This document shows positions 16,047 to 24,650 of a DNA stretch of 64,000 nucleotides, one piece after another. Both the position numbers and the translations under genes were made by a program. Source of the stretch: SpSt-501 sp037481615 (GTDB taxonomy: Bacteria; Desulfobacterota; Desulfobacteria; Desulfobacterales; SpSt-501); the NCBI GenBank assembly GCA_037481615.1, contig JBBFLI010000021.1. One strand, 5' to 3'. Every line of letters begins with the position of its first letter. Position 1 is the first letter of the stretch. The notes under the pieces were generated by a model. That model saw nothing but the letters and a program-made list of their open reading frames with translations, was not told the DNA's origin and searched no databases.

Positions 16047-17756
16047 ATGATCAAGAAGCTTTCGGCCATCGGCTCGCTCTTCTTGAGCCTTTTTCTTTGC
16101 CTCGGGTCCTTCGGACCGGCGCTGTCAGCCGAAGGCGCTTTCGGCCCGGCGCGAAACGTGATCGTCATGATCGTGGACGGCTGCTCCTCCGAGCAGTACA
16201 CCTTTGCCCGATGGTTCAAAGGGGCCCCTCTCACCTTCGACCCTTACCGCATCGGTGCCGTGGCGACTTACATCACCGACTCCGTGATCGCCGACTCGGC
16301 GCCTGCGGCAAGCGCTTTCGCCACCGGGGTGCGTACGAGCGACAAACACATCTCCGTCGGCCCCCATGCAAAGACCCTCTCCGTCGTCAAGCCCCCGACC
16401 GAGGCCGACCGCTATCGGCCCTTTGCCACCGTTCTCGAGGGGGCGAAGCTGCTCAAGAAATCGGCCGGCATCGTGGCCACCTCCCGGGTGAGCCACGCGA
16501 CACCCGCAGCCTACGTGGCCCATGTCCCCTCCCGGGACATGGAGGATGACATCATCGAGCAGGCCGTCCACCAGGGCCTCGATGTCGTCCTGGGCGGGGG
16601 AAAAAGGCATCTACTGCCGCCGGAAATGAAGGGCCGGCGCAAGGATGGCGAAAACTTGAAGGAGGATCTCCTGCGCTGGGGCTACCGCATGCCGGAGACG
16701 CGTGAGGACCTGATGGCCATCCACGAAGGGCGGGTGTTCGGCCTGTTTGCCGACAACCATATGGACACGGAAATCGACCGCCCTCGCCAAAACCCTCAAC
16801 AGCCGACACTGGCCGAGATGACCGCCCGGGCGATCGCCCTGCTCTCCAAGAACCCGAATGGCTTTTTTCTCATGGTCGAGGGAAGCCAGGTCGACTGGGC
16901 CTGCCATGCGAACGACCCGGCCTACATGGTGCACGACCTCCTCGCCTACGACGAAGCCGTGGGGGTTGCCCTGGAGTTCGCCCGGCGGGACGGGAAAACG
17001 CTCGTTCTTGCGCTCTCCGACCACAACACAGGGGGCTTTTCCATCGGCAATTACGCCTCGAGCGGCATCTACCCCAAAATGAGCGTCGAGGATCTCGTAG
17101 GCCCGGTAAGGCGGATGAAGGCTTCGGCTTCCGCCATCTGGAGCCGGCTCGGAAACGACCGCTCGCCTGCACGCATCAAGGCGGCCGTGCAGGAGGGCTG
17201 GGGAATCGCCGTCACGGACGAAGAGGTTTCCGAGATTCTCGCCGTTGCCTCCTCGCTCAAGGAAAACGCCGCCTCCGCCCTCGGCAAGGTCCTTTCCCCG
17301 CGGCACACCTATATCGGCTGGACCTCCTTCGGCCACTGCGGAGGGGATGTGCCGCTCCATGCCTTCGGCCCAGGGCGACCGGAAGGCGGCTTGATCGAAG
17401 CCCCGGAAATCGCCCGGGTCTGCGCCCGCGCCATGGGGCTGGATCTCGAGGCGCTCAACCGGCGGCTCTTCGTGGACGCAATCGAAGCCTTCGGCGCGGA
17501 CAAGGTGCATCTCGACCGGAGCTCGCCGCAGAACCCCGTCGTGCGTATCCACCATGGGGCTGCGCCGGCCGAGCTGCCGGTCAACAAGAATTTACTGCGG
17601 CGGGAAGGAAAGACCCTCGCCCTCGAAGGGGTTGTCGTCTGGGCGCCCGACACCGGCAGGGTCTACCTTCCTCTACAGGCGGTCCGGGCCATCCGCGCCG
17701 AACAGGGCCCGTTGCCTGAAATCCGCGACACGAAATCGGGCCGAAAGGCACCTTGA
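16047..17756 (+). CDS. phoA: Secreted alkaline phosphatase
   Basis: From ATG 16047 (GAGGAGG six bases upstream) the protein has 569 residues with a signal peptide (hydrophobic AIGSLFLSLFLCLGSFG, cleavage near LSA). Alkaline phosphatase metal and catalytic motifs appear in order. VIVMIVDGCSS carries the first Asp. VIADSAPAASAFATG places the nucleophile at Ser84. LMVEGSQVDWACHAND, LALSDHNTGG and TSFGHCGGDVPLHAFG supply the other metal ligands. It should hydrolyse phosphate monoesters in the periplasm. The nucleophile motif has Pro and Ser where the family pattern usually has a small residue and Thr. The C-terminal 100 residues form an extra domain without recognised motifs. No Pho box was identified upstream. 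The symbol denotes the family, not proven orthology. Confidence 0.9.
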   Translation: MIKKLSAIGSLFLSLFLCLGSFGPALSAEGAFGPARNVIVMIVDGCSSEQYTFARWFKGAPLTFDPYRIGAVATYITDSVIADSAPAASAFATGVRTSDKHISVGPHAKTLSVVKPPTEADRYRPFATVLEGAKLLKKSAGIVATSRVSHATPAAYVAHVPSRDMEDDIIEQAVHQGLDVVLGGGKRHLLPPEMKGRRKDGENLKEDLLRWGYRMPETREDLMAIHEGRVFGLFADNHMDTEIDRPRQNPQQPTLAEMTARAIALLSKNPNGFFLMVEGSQVDWACHANDPAYMVHDLLAYDEAVGVALEFARRDGKTLVLALSDHNTGGFSIGNYASSGIYPKMSVEDLVGPVRRMKASASAIWSRLGNDRSPARIKAAVQEGWGIAVTDEEVSEILAVASSLKENAASALGKVLSPRHTYIGWTSFGHCGGDVPLHAFGPGRPEGGLIEAPEIARVCARAMGLDLEALNRRLFVDAIEAFGADKVHLDRSSPQNPVVRIHHGAAPAELPVNKNLLRREGKTLALEGVVVWAPDTGRVYLPLQAVRAIRAEQGPLPEIRDTKSGRKAP

Positions 17757-17835
17757 CAGAAACCTCAAATCCTCATAGGAGATTTTGTGTCTCGTCCCAT
17801 CGCGTTCACCCATCCCCCCACAACAGGAGGAGCCC

Positions 17836-18159
17836 ATGGCGGATTACCGGATCAATGTCTTCCTGGATGATGAGAAAATGAAAATCGTCGAAACGGCGGG
17901 CCTCGCAAGCCATGTGAAAGAAATCGACGGCAAAAAGGCGATCCAGGTCCCCCTGAGCGAAAAAGAGCAGAAAAAACTGATCAAGGGTTACCCCGATCTT
18001 TCCTTCGATGCCACGAACGCCTGTGTCCTGCCCCCGGAAGCCGAAAAGAAGCTTCTCGACGTCGTCGCCCAGATGAAGGTGATCGACGTGATGAAAGTGG
18101 CCATCATGAAGCTTTACAACCCGCTCGCCGGCAAGGAGCCGCGCTCTGCGCAGCGCTGA
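17836..18159 (+). CDS. Small cytoplasmic hypothetical protein
   Basis: ATG 17836 follows AGGAGG (17825-17830) and encodes 107 residues with no signal peptide or membrane segment. The sequence is Lys/Glu-rich, with an alternating beta pattern at the start (YRINVFLDDEKMKIVETAG) and a helical C-terminus. It ends just before a strong intrinsic terminator at 18183-18225, so it is probably the last gene of its transcript, possibly shared with the alkaline phosphatase. No family was recognised. Confidence 0.8.
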   Translation: MADYRINVFLDDEKMKIVETAGLASHVKEIDGKKAIQVPLSEKEQKKLIKGYPDLSFDATNACVLPPEAEKKLLDVVAQMKVIDVMKVAIMKLYNPLAGKEPRSAQR

Positions 18160-18182
18160 TTCGGGCGACAGTCGATCCTTCC

Positions 18183-18225
18183 GGGCGCCCCGTTGCCCCC
18201 CTTGGGGGAAACGGGGCGCCCTTTT
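18183..18225 (+). terminator. Intrinsic terminator
   Basis: GGGCGCCCCGTT (18183-18194) pairs perfectly with AACGGGGCGCCC (18210-18221), and a second CCCCC/GGGGG helix extends the stem inward. TTTT follows at 18222-18225. Confidence 0.9.
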
Positions 18226-18276
18226 CGGATAGCCCGCATAACAGATTAAAATCAGGATAAATTCTCTATTCCTGAA

Positions 18277-18306
18277 TTGACACCCTTTACCCTTCCGCGT
18301 AATAAT
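18277..18306 (+). promoter_or_regulatory. Sigma-70 promoter of the MacAB-SpmAB-LptA operon
   Basis: TTGACA (18277-18282) and AATAAT (18301-18306) are 18 bases apart, or 17 if TAATAA is taken as the -10 box. They sit in a local AT-rich patch just after the previous terminator and about 45 bases before the first ATG. Confidence 0.75.
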
Positions 18307-18350
18307 GAACAGATGAGTTCCCCATCTCGATCCTCCGGCGGGGTCTGCTG

Positions 18351-19982
18351 ATGCGCCGCCCCAAAACCATTCTCTTTCTTTTCGGGCTGATGGCCGCCGT
18401 CCTCTTGGCGTTTTTCCTCTTCGGGAAAAACCGCCAAGATGGCCTCCGTTACCGCACCGCGACCATCGAGCGCGGACCGATCGTGAGCACGGTCTCCACC
18501 ACGGGCACGCTCAGCGCGGTCGTCTCGGTTCAGGTCGGCTCCCAGGTTTCGGGGCAGATCAAGGAGCTCTTGGCCGATTTCAACTCCCCGGTGAAATCCG
18601 GGCAGATCATCGCGCGCATCGATCCCGAGTCCTTCGAGGCCAAAGTGCGCCAGGCGAGGGCCGAGCTCGAGGTCGCCCGCGCCAATGTGCTGATCCAGGA
18701 AGCCGGCGTGGAGCGCGCCGCCAAGGAGTTGGCCAATGCCGTGGCCGCCCTTAAAAGCGCCGAGGCCCGAACCGAAAAGACCCGGGTCAACCTTCACAAC
18801 GCCCGACGCAATCTCGAACGCAGGCGCGCGCTTTTCGAGCGCGGCGCCGTCTCCGAAAGCCAGATCGACGACGCGCAAAACGCCCATGACCAGCTGCTCG
18901 CCCAACTGCGCAGCGACGAGGCCGAACAGCGGGCCGCCGAGAGCCAGGTCGCGACGCGCGAGGCGGCGCTGAAAAGCGCCCGCGCCCAGGTCGCCTACGC
19001 CCTCGAGCAGGTTCGTCAGAAGGAAGCCGTGCTGCAGCAGGCCGAGGTGGACCTGGAAAACACCTTGATCCGCTCGCCGGTCGACGGGGTCGTGATCGAG
19101 CGCGCCGTGGACATCGGCCAGACGGTCGCCGCGAGTTTCCAGGCGCCCAAGCTCTTCGTGATCGCCCAGGACCTCCGGCGCATGCAGGTCGAGGCCGACG
19201 TGGACGAGGCCGACATCGGACGCGTGCGCGAAGGCCAGGAAGTGATCTTCACCGTGGATGCTTACGCCGGAAGCGAATTCCACGGGCGCGTGCAGCAAAT
19301 CCGCAAGGCCCCCCGCATCGTCCAGAACGTCGTAACCTACACCGTGCTCGTTTCCGCCGAAAACGACGACCTCCGACTGCTGCCCGGCATGACGGCGACG
19401 ATCCAGATCATCGTCGACGAGCGGCGCGATGCCCTCAAAATCCCGAACGCCGCCCTGCGCTTCAAACCCGAGGAAAACGAGGGGGCCCCCTCCCCCCCTG
19501 CACGCCCCGGCGGTGGAGGTTCCGCGTCGACCTCGGTCGAGGAAACGCTGAACCGTCTCTCCTCGCTGCTTCGCCTCAGCGAGGCCCAGAAAAACCAGGT
19601 TTCCCTGATCCTGTCCGAAGCCGAGGCGAGGAAGGCCGCCCCGCGAGGCCCGGACAGCCCCCCCGAGGATCTGCGGCGCGAGGTTCAGGCACAGCGCGAG
19701 GCCCTGCGCAAAGCGATCGCCTCGCTTCTCACCCCGGAGCAGCGGGCGCGCTATCTCGAATTCCTCGCCGCCCAGGACAGCGGCCACACGCAGCGGGGCC
19801 GAGTGTACGTGCCGGATAAGGCGGGAAAGCCCAAAGCCGTTTCGGTTCTGCTCGGAATCAGCGACGGCACCTTCACCGAGCTCGTCGGGGGCGAGCTCGG
19901 CGAGGGGAGCACGGTCATCCTCGGCGTCGATCGCGCCGCCCCCACGGGCGCCGCGCGGCCGCCGCGTCGTTTCGCCTTTTGA
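18351..19982 (+). CDS. MacA-like periplasmic adaptor with inserted LTxxQ-type domain
   Basis: The 543-residue adaptor has an N-terminal anchor (residues 5-25), a split lipoyl/barrel-sandwich domain (GTLSAVVSVQVGSQVSGQI and LIRSPVDGVVIERAVDIGQTV), a long alpha-hairpin coiled coil (about 100-225) and a beta-barrel domain (VEADVDEADIGRVREGQ). Within the membrane-proximal region, after LKIPNAALRF, a segment of roughly residues 372-482 is inserted. It has a Gly/Pro-rich linker, then helices with RLSEAQKNQVSLIL and LTPEQRARYLEF, like the CpxP/Spy LTxxQ family. The adaptor sequence resumes at RGRVYVP. It links the MacB-type ABC pump encoded next to an outer-membrane channel; the cargo (antibiotic, peptide or lipid) is unknown. 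Conventional MacA proteins are about 370-400 residues long. Confidence 0.9.
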   Translation: MRRPKTILFLFGLMAAVLLAFFLFGKNRQDGLRYRTATIERGPIVSTVSTTGTLSAVVSVQVGSQVSGQIKELLADFNSPVKSGQIIARIDPESFEAKVRQARAELEVARANVLIQEAGVERAAKELANAVAALKSAEARTEKTRVNLHNARRNLERRRALFERGAVSESQIDDAQNAHDQLLAQLRSDEAEQRAAESQVATREAALKSARAQVAYALEQVRQKEAVLQQAEVDLENTLIRSPVDGVVIERAVDIGQTVAASFQAPKLFVIAQDLRRMQVEADVDEADIGRVREGQEVIFTVDAYAGSEFHGRVQQIRKAPRIVQNVVTYTVLVSAENDDLRLLPGMTATIQIIVDERRDALKIPNAALRFKPEENEGAPSPPARPGGGGSASTSVEETLNRLSSLLRLSEAQKNQVSLILSEAEARKAAPRGPDSPPEDLRREVQAQREALRKAIASLLTPEQRARYLEFLAAQDSGHTQRGRVYVPDKAGKPKAVSVLLGISDGTFTELVGGELGEGSTVILGVDRAAPTGAARPPRRFAF

Positions 19983-19986
19983 TCCC

Positions 19987-20694
19987 ATGGCCTCGCCGCT
20001 GATCCGTACCGTGGGGCTCTCCAAGACCTACCGTCTCGGGGCCGAGGAGGTTCATGCCCTGCAGGAGGTGAACGCCGAGGTCGGCCGCGGCGAGTTCGTG
20101 GCCGTGACGGGGCCCTCGGGGTCCGGGAAGTCCACCTTCCTCAACCTGCTCGGTTGCCTCGACTCCCCGACCGCCGGGTCCTATTTTCTGGACGGGCGGG
20201 ACGTCTCGCATCTCTCGGCCGACGAGCTCGCCGCGGTCCGCAACCGCAAGATCGGGTTCGTCTTCCAGAACTTCAACCTGCTGGCGCGGACATCGGCCCT
20301 CGAGAACGTGGAACTCCCGCTGCGCTACGCCGGGCTTTCGCGCGCGGAGCGGCACCGCCGGGCTCGCGAGATGCTCGCGGCCGTGGGGCTCGGAGACCGC
20401 TGGCGCCATCTGCCCTCGCAGCTCTCCGGCGGCCAGCAGCAGCGCGTGGCGATCGCCCGCGCGCTCGCCAATTTCCCCGTTTTGATCCTGGCCGACGAGC
20501 CGACCGGTGCGCTCGACACGCGGACGAGCATCGAAATCCTCGAGCTGCTGCAGCGGCTGAACCGACAGGGCATCACGATCGTCCTCGTCACGCATGAGCC
20601 CGACATCGCCGCCTTCGCCTCCCGCGCCCTGCGTTTCCGCGACGGACGCCTGGTCGACGGGGGACAGCCGCCGATGGAGAAGCAACCGGCATGA
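19987..20694 (+). CDS. ABC transporter ATPase, MacB/LolD type
   Basis: This 235-residue nucleotide-binding subunit has Walker A GPSGSGKST near residue 42, the Q-loop FVFQNFNLL, signature LSGGQQQR and Walker B LILADEPTGALD, followed by the H-loop TH. Length and motifs fit the MacB/LolD/FtsE group that drives mechanotransmission across the inner membrane rather than import. It starts four bases after the adaptor stop and overlaps the permease gene by four bases. This shows the order adaptor-ATPase-permease, with MacB split into two polypeptides. Confidence 0.95.
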   Translation: MASPLIRTVGLSKTYRLGAEEVHALQEVNAEVGRGEFVAVTGPSGSGKSTFLNLLGCLDSPTAGSYFLDGRDVSHLSADELAAVRNRKIGFVFQNFNLLARTSALENVELPLRYAGLSRAERHRRAREMLAAVGLGDRWRHLPSQLSGGQQQRVAIARALANFPVLILADEPTGALDTRTSIEILELLQRLNRQGITIVLVTHEPDIAAFASRALRFRDGRLVDGGQPPMEKQPA

Positions 20695-21920
20695 TGCTCC
20701 TCGAACCGTTCCGCGATGCGATCCACGCCCTCCGGGCCAATCTGCTGCGCAGCGTGCTGACCACGCTCGGCATCATCATCGGTGTGGGGGCGGTGATCGT
20801 CATGGTCTCGGTCGGCACCGGCGCCCAGATCCAGGTCGCCGAAATGATCAACAACATGGGCGCCGACCTGCTCTATGTCTTCCCGGGTTCCCCCACCGCC
20901 CGCGTCCGGCTGGGGGCCGGGACCACCCCCACCCTGACCGAAGACGACGCCGAGGCCATCTTACGGGAAATCCCCGCGGTGCGCGTGACGGCGCCCTACC
21001 TCCGTGGGCGCGGCCAGGTCATCGCCGGCAACCAGAACTGGTCGACCACGGTTCTCGGGGTGACGCCGGAGTACTTCGAGGCCCGGGAATGGAATCTGGA
21101 GGACGGCCGTGTCGTTGCCGCCGAGGATTTCCGCGGCAACGCCCGCGTGGTCGTCATCGGGCGCACGGTCGCGCAGAACCTTTTCCCCGATCAACCGCCC
21201 ACCGACGCGATCGTGCGCATCAACCGCGTCCCCTGCCGTGTCGCCGGCGTGCTCCAGGCCAAGGGTTTCGCCATGGGGGGCTGGGACCAGGACGATCTGG
21301 TTCTCGTTCCCATCGCCGTCGCCCGCAAAAAGGTGCTGGGAGAGCGTGCGCTCAGCGGAAGACTCGTGAACGGAATCGCGGTCAAGGCCCGCTCGCCCGA
21401 TCGGGTCGCCGAGGCGGAGAGCGAAATCCGCGAGCTTTTGCGGCAGCGGCACCGCCTGCGGCCCAACCAGGAAAACGACTTCTGGATCCGCAACCAGACC
21501 GAGGCGCTCGAAACCCGGGCCGAGTCCTCGCGAACCATGTCGCTTCTGCTCGCCGCCGTGGCTTCGGTTTCGCTCGTGGTCGGCGGCATCGGAATCATGA
21601 ACATCATGATCGTTTCGGTGACCGAGCGCACCCGGGAAATCGGCCTGCGGATGGCCGTCGGCGCCCGCCGCCGAGACATCCTTGCCCAGTTTCTGACCGA
21701 GGCCGTGGCGCTCTCGCTCATCGGTGGCCTGATCGGGATTCTGCTCGGCATCGGCGGATCCTTCGCCTTTTCGCATTTCGGAAGCTGGCCGGCCGTGATC
21801 CAGCCCTCATCGGTTGCGGCCGCCTTTCTCGTCTCGGCGGCGGTGGGGATCTTTTTCGGGTTTTACCCGGCGCGCAAGGCCTCGAATCTCGACCCCATCG
21901 AAGCGCTGCGCAGGGAATAA
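20691..21920 (+). CDS. ABC permease, MacB/FtsX type
   Basis: The 409-residue protein has one N-terminal transmembrane helix (residues about 20-45, SVLTTLGIIIGVGAVIVMVSVG). A large periplasmic domain of about 230 residues follows, then three C-terminal helices (SLLLAAVASVSLVVGGIGIMN and following), the MacB/FtsX plan. The GIGIMNIMIVSVTERTREIG segment is the coupling motif that contacts the ATPase. Together with the neighbouring adaptor and ATPase it should form a tripartite efflux or lipid-export pump. The start overlaps the ATPase stop (ATGA). Confidence 0.95.
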   Translation: MMLLEPFRDAIHALRANLLRSVLTTLGIIIGVGAVIVMVSVGTGAQIQVAEMINNMGADLLYVFPGSPTARVRLGAGTTPTLTEDDAEAILREIPAVRVTAPYLRGRGQVIAGNQNWSTTVLGVTPEYFEAREWNLEDGRVVAAEDFRGNARVVVIGRTVAQNLFPDQPPTDAIVRINRVPCRVAGVLQAKGFAMGGWDQDDLVLVPIAVARKKVLGERALSGRLVNGIAVKARSPDRVAEAESEIRELLRQRHRLRPNQENDFWIRNQTEALETRAESSRTMSLLLAAVASVSLVVGGIGIMNIMIVSVTERTREIGLRMAVGARRRDILAQFLTEAVALSLIGGLIGILLGIGGSFAFSHFGSWPAVIQPSSVAAAFLVSAAVGIFFGFYPARKASNLDPIEALRRE

Positions 21921-21925
21921 GGCCG

Positions 21926-23215
21926 ATGAACCGGATTTTCGCGCTTCTCGTTTTCGGCGCCTTCGGCACCGCGGCGCTCCGCGAGCTTTTCGGCCCCGGC
22001 GGAGACGGCTCCCCTATGGAGGCGCTCTCCCGGGCCATGCTCGACTCGGCAGCCGCGGCCGTTCAGCTCGCCCTCGGCCTCATCGGCGCGATGACCCTTT
22101 TTCTCGGCCTGGTCAAGGTAGCCGAAAACGGCGGGCTCCTTTGCCTGATCGCCCGCGTGCTCCAGCCGCTCATGCAGCGGCTTTTCCCCGAGATTCCCCC
22201 GGGCCACCCGGCCATGGGGGCGATGGTCCTGAACCTTTCCGCAAACGTCCTCGGCCTTGGCAACGCCGCCACCCCCTTCGGGATCCGGGCCATGCAGGAG
22301 CTCAACCGCCTGAACCCCACCCCGGGTACGGCGACCGACGCCATGGCGCTTTTTCTCGCCATCAACACCTCGAGCGTCACGCTGCTTCCGACCGGCGTCA
22401 TCGCCTTGCGGGCGGCCGTTGGCTCGGCGGACCCGGCGGCGATTCTCCCCACGACGCTGCTGGCCACCTCCTGTTCGACCGCCGCGGCGATCGTCGCCGC
22501 CAAACTGTTCGCCCGCGCCGGCCGCAAAGGAGCCCCGGCAGCCGCCGCCGAACCCTGCTTGCAACCGGAAACGTCGGACGGCGATAGCGAAGAGCCGGCC
22601 CTGCCCCCCGCGTTCCCCCTCTGGGTCAGCTTGGCCGCCCTGTCCGGCATCGCCTCCGCGATCGCCCTTCTCCTCTTGGGCGGCCGATCGGCCTCCCCCT
22701 GGCTCCTTCCCTCCCTCATGGCCGGGTTTCTCCTCTACGGCTGGATCCGCGGGGTCAAGGTCTACGAATCCTTTGTCGAGGGCGCCCGAGGCGGTTTCGA
22801 GGTGGCGGTCCGGATTCTCCCCTATCTGGTCGCCATCCTGGTGGCCGTGGACATGTTGCGTGCCAGCGGGGCGCTCGAAGCCCTGGTCGGCCTCGTCGGC
22901 CGCTGGACGGGAACGATCGGGCTTCCCGCCGAGGCGCTCCCGGTGGCCCTGACGAGACCCCTTTCGGGATCGGGCGCCTTCGCCATCCTCGCCTCCATTT
23001 TGAAAGACCCCGCGATCGGGCCGGACTCCTACATCGGGCTTCTCGTCTCGACCCTGCAGGGAAGTACCGAGACGACGTTTTACGTGCTGGCGGTTTACTT
23101 CGGGGCGGTGCAGGTGCATCGTCTGCGCTACGCCGTGGCCCCCGCGCTGATCGCCGATTTGACAGGGATTCTGGCCTCGGTCGCCGCCTGTCGGATATTT
23201 TTCGGTGGCGCCTGA
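21926..23215 (+). CDS. SpmA-SpmB fusion membrane protein
   Basis: From ATG 21926 the protein has 429 residues and many transmembrane helices. The N-terminal half matches spore-maturation protein A (LNLSANVLGLGNAATPFG, LNRLNPTPGTATDAMALFLAINTSS). The C-terminal half matches SpmB (GARGGFEVAVRILPYLVAIL, STETTFYVLAVYFGAV). Both halves contain the nucleoside-recognition (gate) domain. In Bacillus SpmA and SpmB are separate and needed for spore-core dehydration. In non-sporulating Gram-negatives the fused form is common and its substrate unknown. It begins five bases after the pump permease, implying one transcript with the efflux genes. Confidence 0.9.
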   Translation: MNRIFALLVFGAFGTAALRELFGPGGDGSPMEALSRAMLDSAAAAVQLALGLIGAMTLFLGLVKVAENGGLLCLIARVLQPLMQRLFPEIPPGHPAMGAMVLNLSANVLGLGNAATPFGIRAMQELNRLNPTPGTATDAMALFLAINTSSVTLLPTGVIALRAAVGSADPAAILPTTLLATSCSTAAAIVAAKLFARAGRKGAPAAAAEPCLQPETSDGDSEEPALPPAFPLWVSLAALSGIASAIALLLLGGRSASPWLLPSLMAGFLLYGWIRGVKVYESFVEGARGGFEVAVRILPYLVAILVAVDMLRASGALEALVGLVGRWTGTIGLPAEALPVALTRPLSGSGAFAILASILKDPAIGPDSYIGLLVSTLQGSTETTFYVLAVYFGAVQVHRLRYAVAPALIADLTGILASVAACRIFFGGA

Positions 23216-23248
23216 ACCCAAAACCCCGCCGCCGGAAGGAAGAGGGAC

Positions 23249-23839
23249 ATGACGAACAAATCTGTCTTCGCGATTCTTGCCTTGGCGGCCGCCCTGTCGG
23301 CGGCACTCGGTGCAGCGCCCCCTCTCAGCGCAGCCCCCCCGGGCTCTTCGCCCGCGGGCCAAACCCCCGGGCCGATCGAGATCACCTCCGACCGCATGAT
23401 CGTCCAAAATATCGAAAAATGGGCCGATTTTCTGGGGTCTGTGCGGTTGACCCGGGGGGACCTGGTCATGACCTCGGAAAAACTTCGGGTCTACTACGAG
23501 GGCGATCTCCTGAGCCCTGCGGCCGGCGGCTCCCCCCTGGATGCGATCCGCAAGCTGGTGGCGGCAGGCCGGGTTCGCATCGTCAGCGGAAACTATATCG
23601 CGGACGCCGAAGAGGCCGAGTACGACCCTTCTGCCGATCGGCTGGTTTTGACCGGCCGGCCGGCGACGGTGACCACCTCCGGCAACACCATCACCGGCTC
23701 ACGGATCGTGCTGAACCGCGCCGAAGGCAGGGCGGAAGCCGAGGGGGGCCCTTCCGGGAAGGTCAGGGCGCGCTTCCATGCCGAACCGGGGGAAGAAAAG
23801 AAAAAGACGGAAGCCGGGGTGAAATCGCCGGGGAACTAA
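23249..23839 (+). CDS. lptA: Lipopolysaccharide transport periplasmic protein LptA
   Basis: This 196-residue OstA/LptA-like protein has a signal peptide (AILALAAALSAALGAAPPLSA) and the repeating beta-jellyroll pattern of the family. Examples are PIEITSDRMIVQNIEKWADFLGSV, LVMTSEKLRVYYEG, VRIVSGNYIADAEEAEY and LVLTGRPATVTTSGNTITGS. It should bridge LptC and LptD and carry LPS across the periplasm. The Lys/Glu-rich tail is dispensable-looking. The gene ends in a four-base convergent overlap with the small TPR gene. LptE, its outer-membrane partner in the pathway, is encoded 1.1 kb away. Confidence 0.9.
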   Translation: MTNKSVFAILALAAALSAALGAAPPLSAAPPGSSPAGQTPGPIEITSDRMIVQNIEKWADFLGSVRLTRGDLVMTSEKLRVYYEGDLLSPAAGGSPLDAIRKLVAAGRVRIVSGNYIADAEEAEYDPSADRLVLTGRPATVTTSGNTITGSRIVLNRAEGRAEAEGGPSGKVRARFHAEPGEEKKKTEAGVKSPGN

Positions 23840-24093
23840 CCATGAAGACCGCTGCGCAGACGTCGGAGAGCACGGATACGACGATAATCGAAGAGCAGTT
23901 CGACCCAACGCTGCAAAAGCTTCTCCATCCGCCCTTTCGCCAGATGCGCTTCCACCTGGGCGAGTTCCTCGCGCAGGTCCTGGCGGTCGGGTTCCCGCGC
24001 CACGAGCTCACGGTAAACGCAGGCCGCCTGATCCCAGAGCCTCTGTTGCGTGTAAAGTCTGGCCAGTGTCGCCGTCCAGATCGACTTCGTCAT
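23836..24093 (-). CDS. Small TPR-like protein
   Basis: The 85-residue protein contains one tetratricopeptide-like helix pair (ATLARLYTQQRLWDQAACVY, ELVAREPDRQDLREELAQVE) and an Arg-rich tail, with no signal peptide. It lies 16 bases downstream of ftsB on the same strand, so co-transcription is likely. It may be a protein-protein adaptor. Its 3' end overlaps that of lptA by four bases. Function is not known. Confidence 0.72.
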   Translation of the reverse strand: MTKSIWTATLARLYTQQRLWDQAACVYRELVAREPDRQDLREELAQVEAHLAKGRMEKLLQRWVELLFDYRRIRALRRLRSGLHG

Positions 24094-24109
24094 CGATCTA
24101 TTTTCTTTC

Positions 24110-24412
24110 CTATTTTCCGATCGGCTCGACGGGCCGTTGGGGTTTGATGACGATTTCGTTCGGCCGGATCATGCCGAGCTCCTTGCGGGCGATACGCTCG
24201 ATGTAAGCGGGATCGTGGTTGAGGCGGTCGATTTCTTGTCCCAAGGCGATGTTTTCGCGAACGATTTTCTGGTTCAGCTCCTCGAGCTGAGCGCGGTCGG
24301 CAAGCATGCGTTGCAGGTCGGCAACTCCGCGTTCGCTGAAAAGAATGTAAAAACCCACGAGCAGAATCAAGAACACGGCTCCGGAAAGGGCGAGGGCGTG
24401 TTTGCGGCTCAT
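24110..24412 (-). CDS. ftsB: Septum formation initiator, FtsB/DivIC family
   Basis: The 100-residue protein has a short cytoplasmic start, one transmembrane helix (residues about 7-25, LALSGAVFLILLVGFYILF) and a coiled coil (about 30-68, LQRMLADRAQLEELNQKIVR). It ends with the family signature around DPAYIERIARKELGMIRPNE. FtsB forms the FtsQ-FtsB-FtsL complex at the division site. The small TPR gene follows closely downstream. The 232-base gap upstream, shared with rpsT, should hold its promoter, but none is obvious on this strand. Confidence 0.9.
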   Translation of the reverse strand: MSRKHALALSGAVFLILLVGFYILFSERGVADLQRMLADRAQLEELNQKIVRENIALGQEIDRLNHDPAYIERIARKELGMIRPNEIVIKPQRPVEPIGK

Positions 24413-24583
24413 CGGCGGTCAGTTCTCAAGCGATTCGGCCCGCAATATCTCACGCTGGCGGAATGCAGGGGGTGCCGCTTGCGAGACATGATTTTCCAAA
24501 AACAACATACGGATGAAGCATAGTATGAAACGCCTCTTGCGGTCAATGCCGACGGCAGGCGCATGATTTCAATGCAAAAAGGG

Positions 24584-24612
24584 TTGACAGAGCGGATAGA
24601 GACCGCTATATG
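24584..24612 (+). promoter_or_regulatory. Sigma-70 promoter of rpsT
   Basis: TTGACA (24584-24589) is followed after 17 bases by TATATG (24607-24612), about 40 bases upstream of the S20 start codon. The consensus quality fits a highly expressed ribosomal-protein gene. Confidence 0.85.
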
Positions 24613-24650
24613 GAAAACTTTATTATAGTGCTCAGGAAAGGATCTTGCCC

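Noticed and set aside
20594..21925. Extension of the SpmAB frame far upstream through the pump permease gene
   Set aside because: The extension overlaps a well-supported permease in another frame and is Arg/Pro-rich; ATG 21926 begins the family-like sequence.
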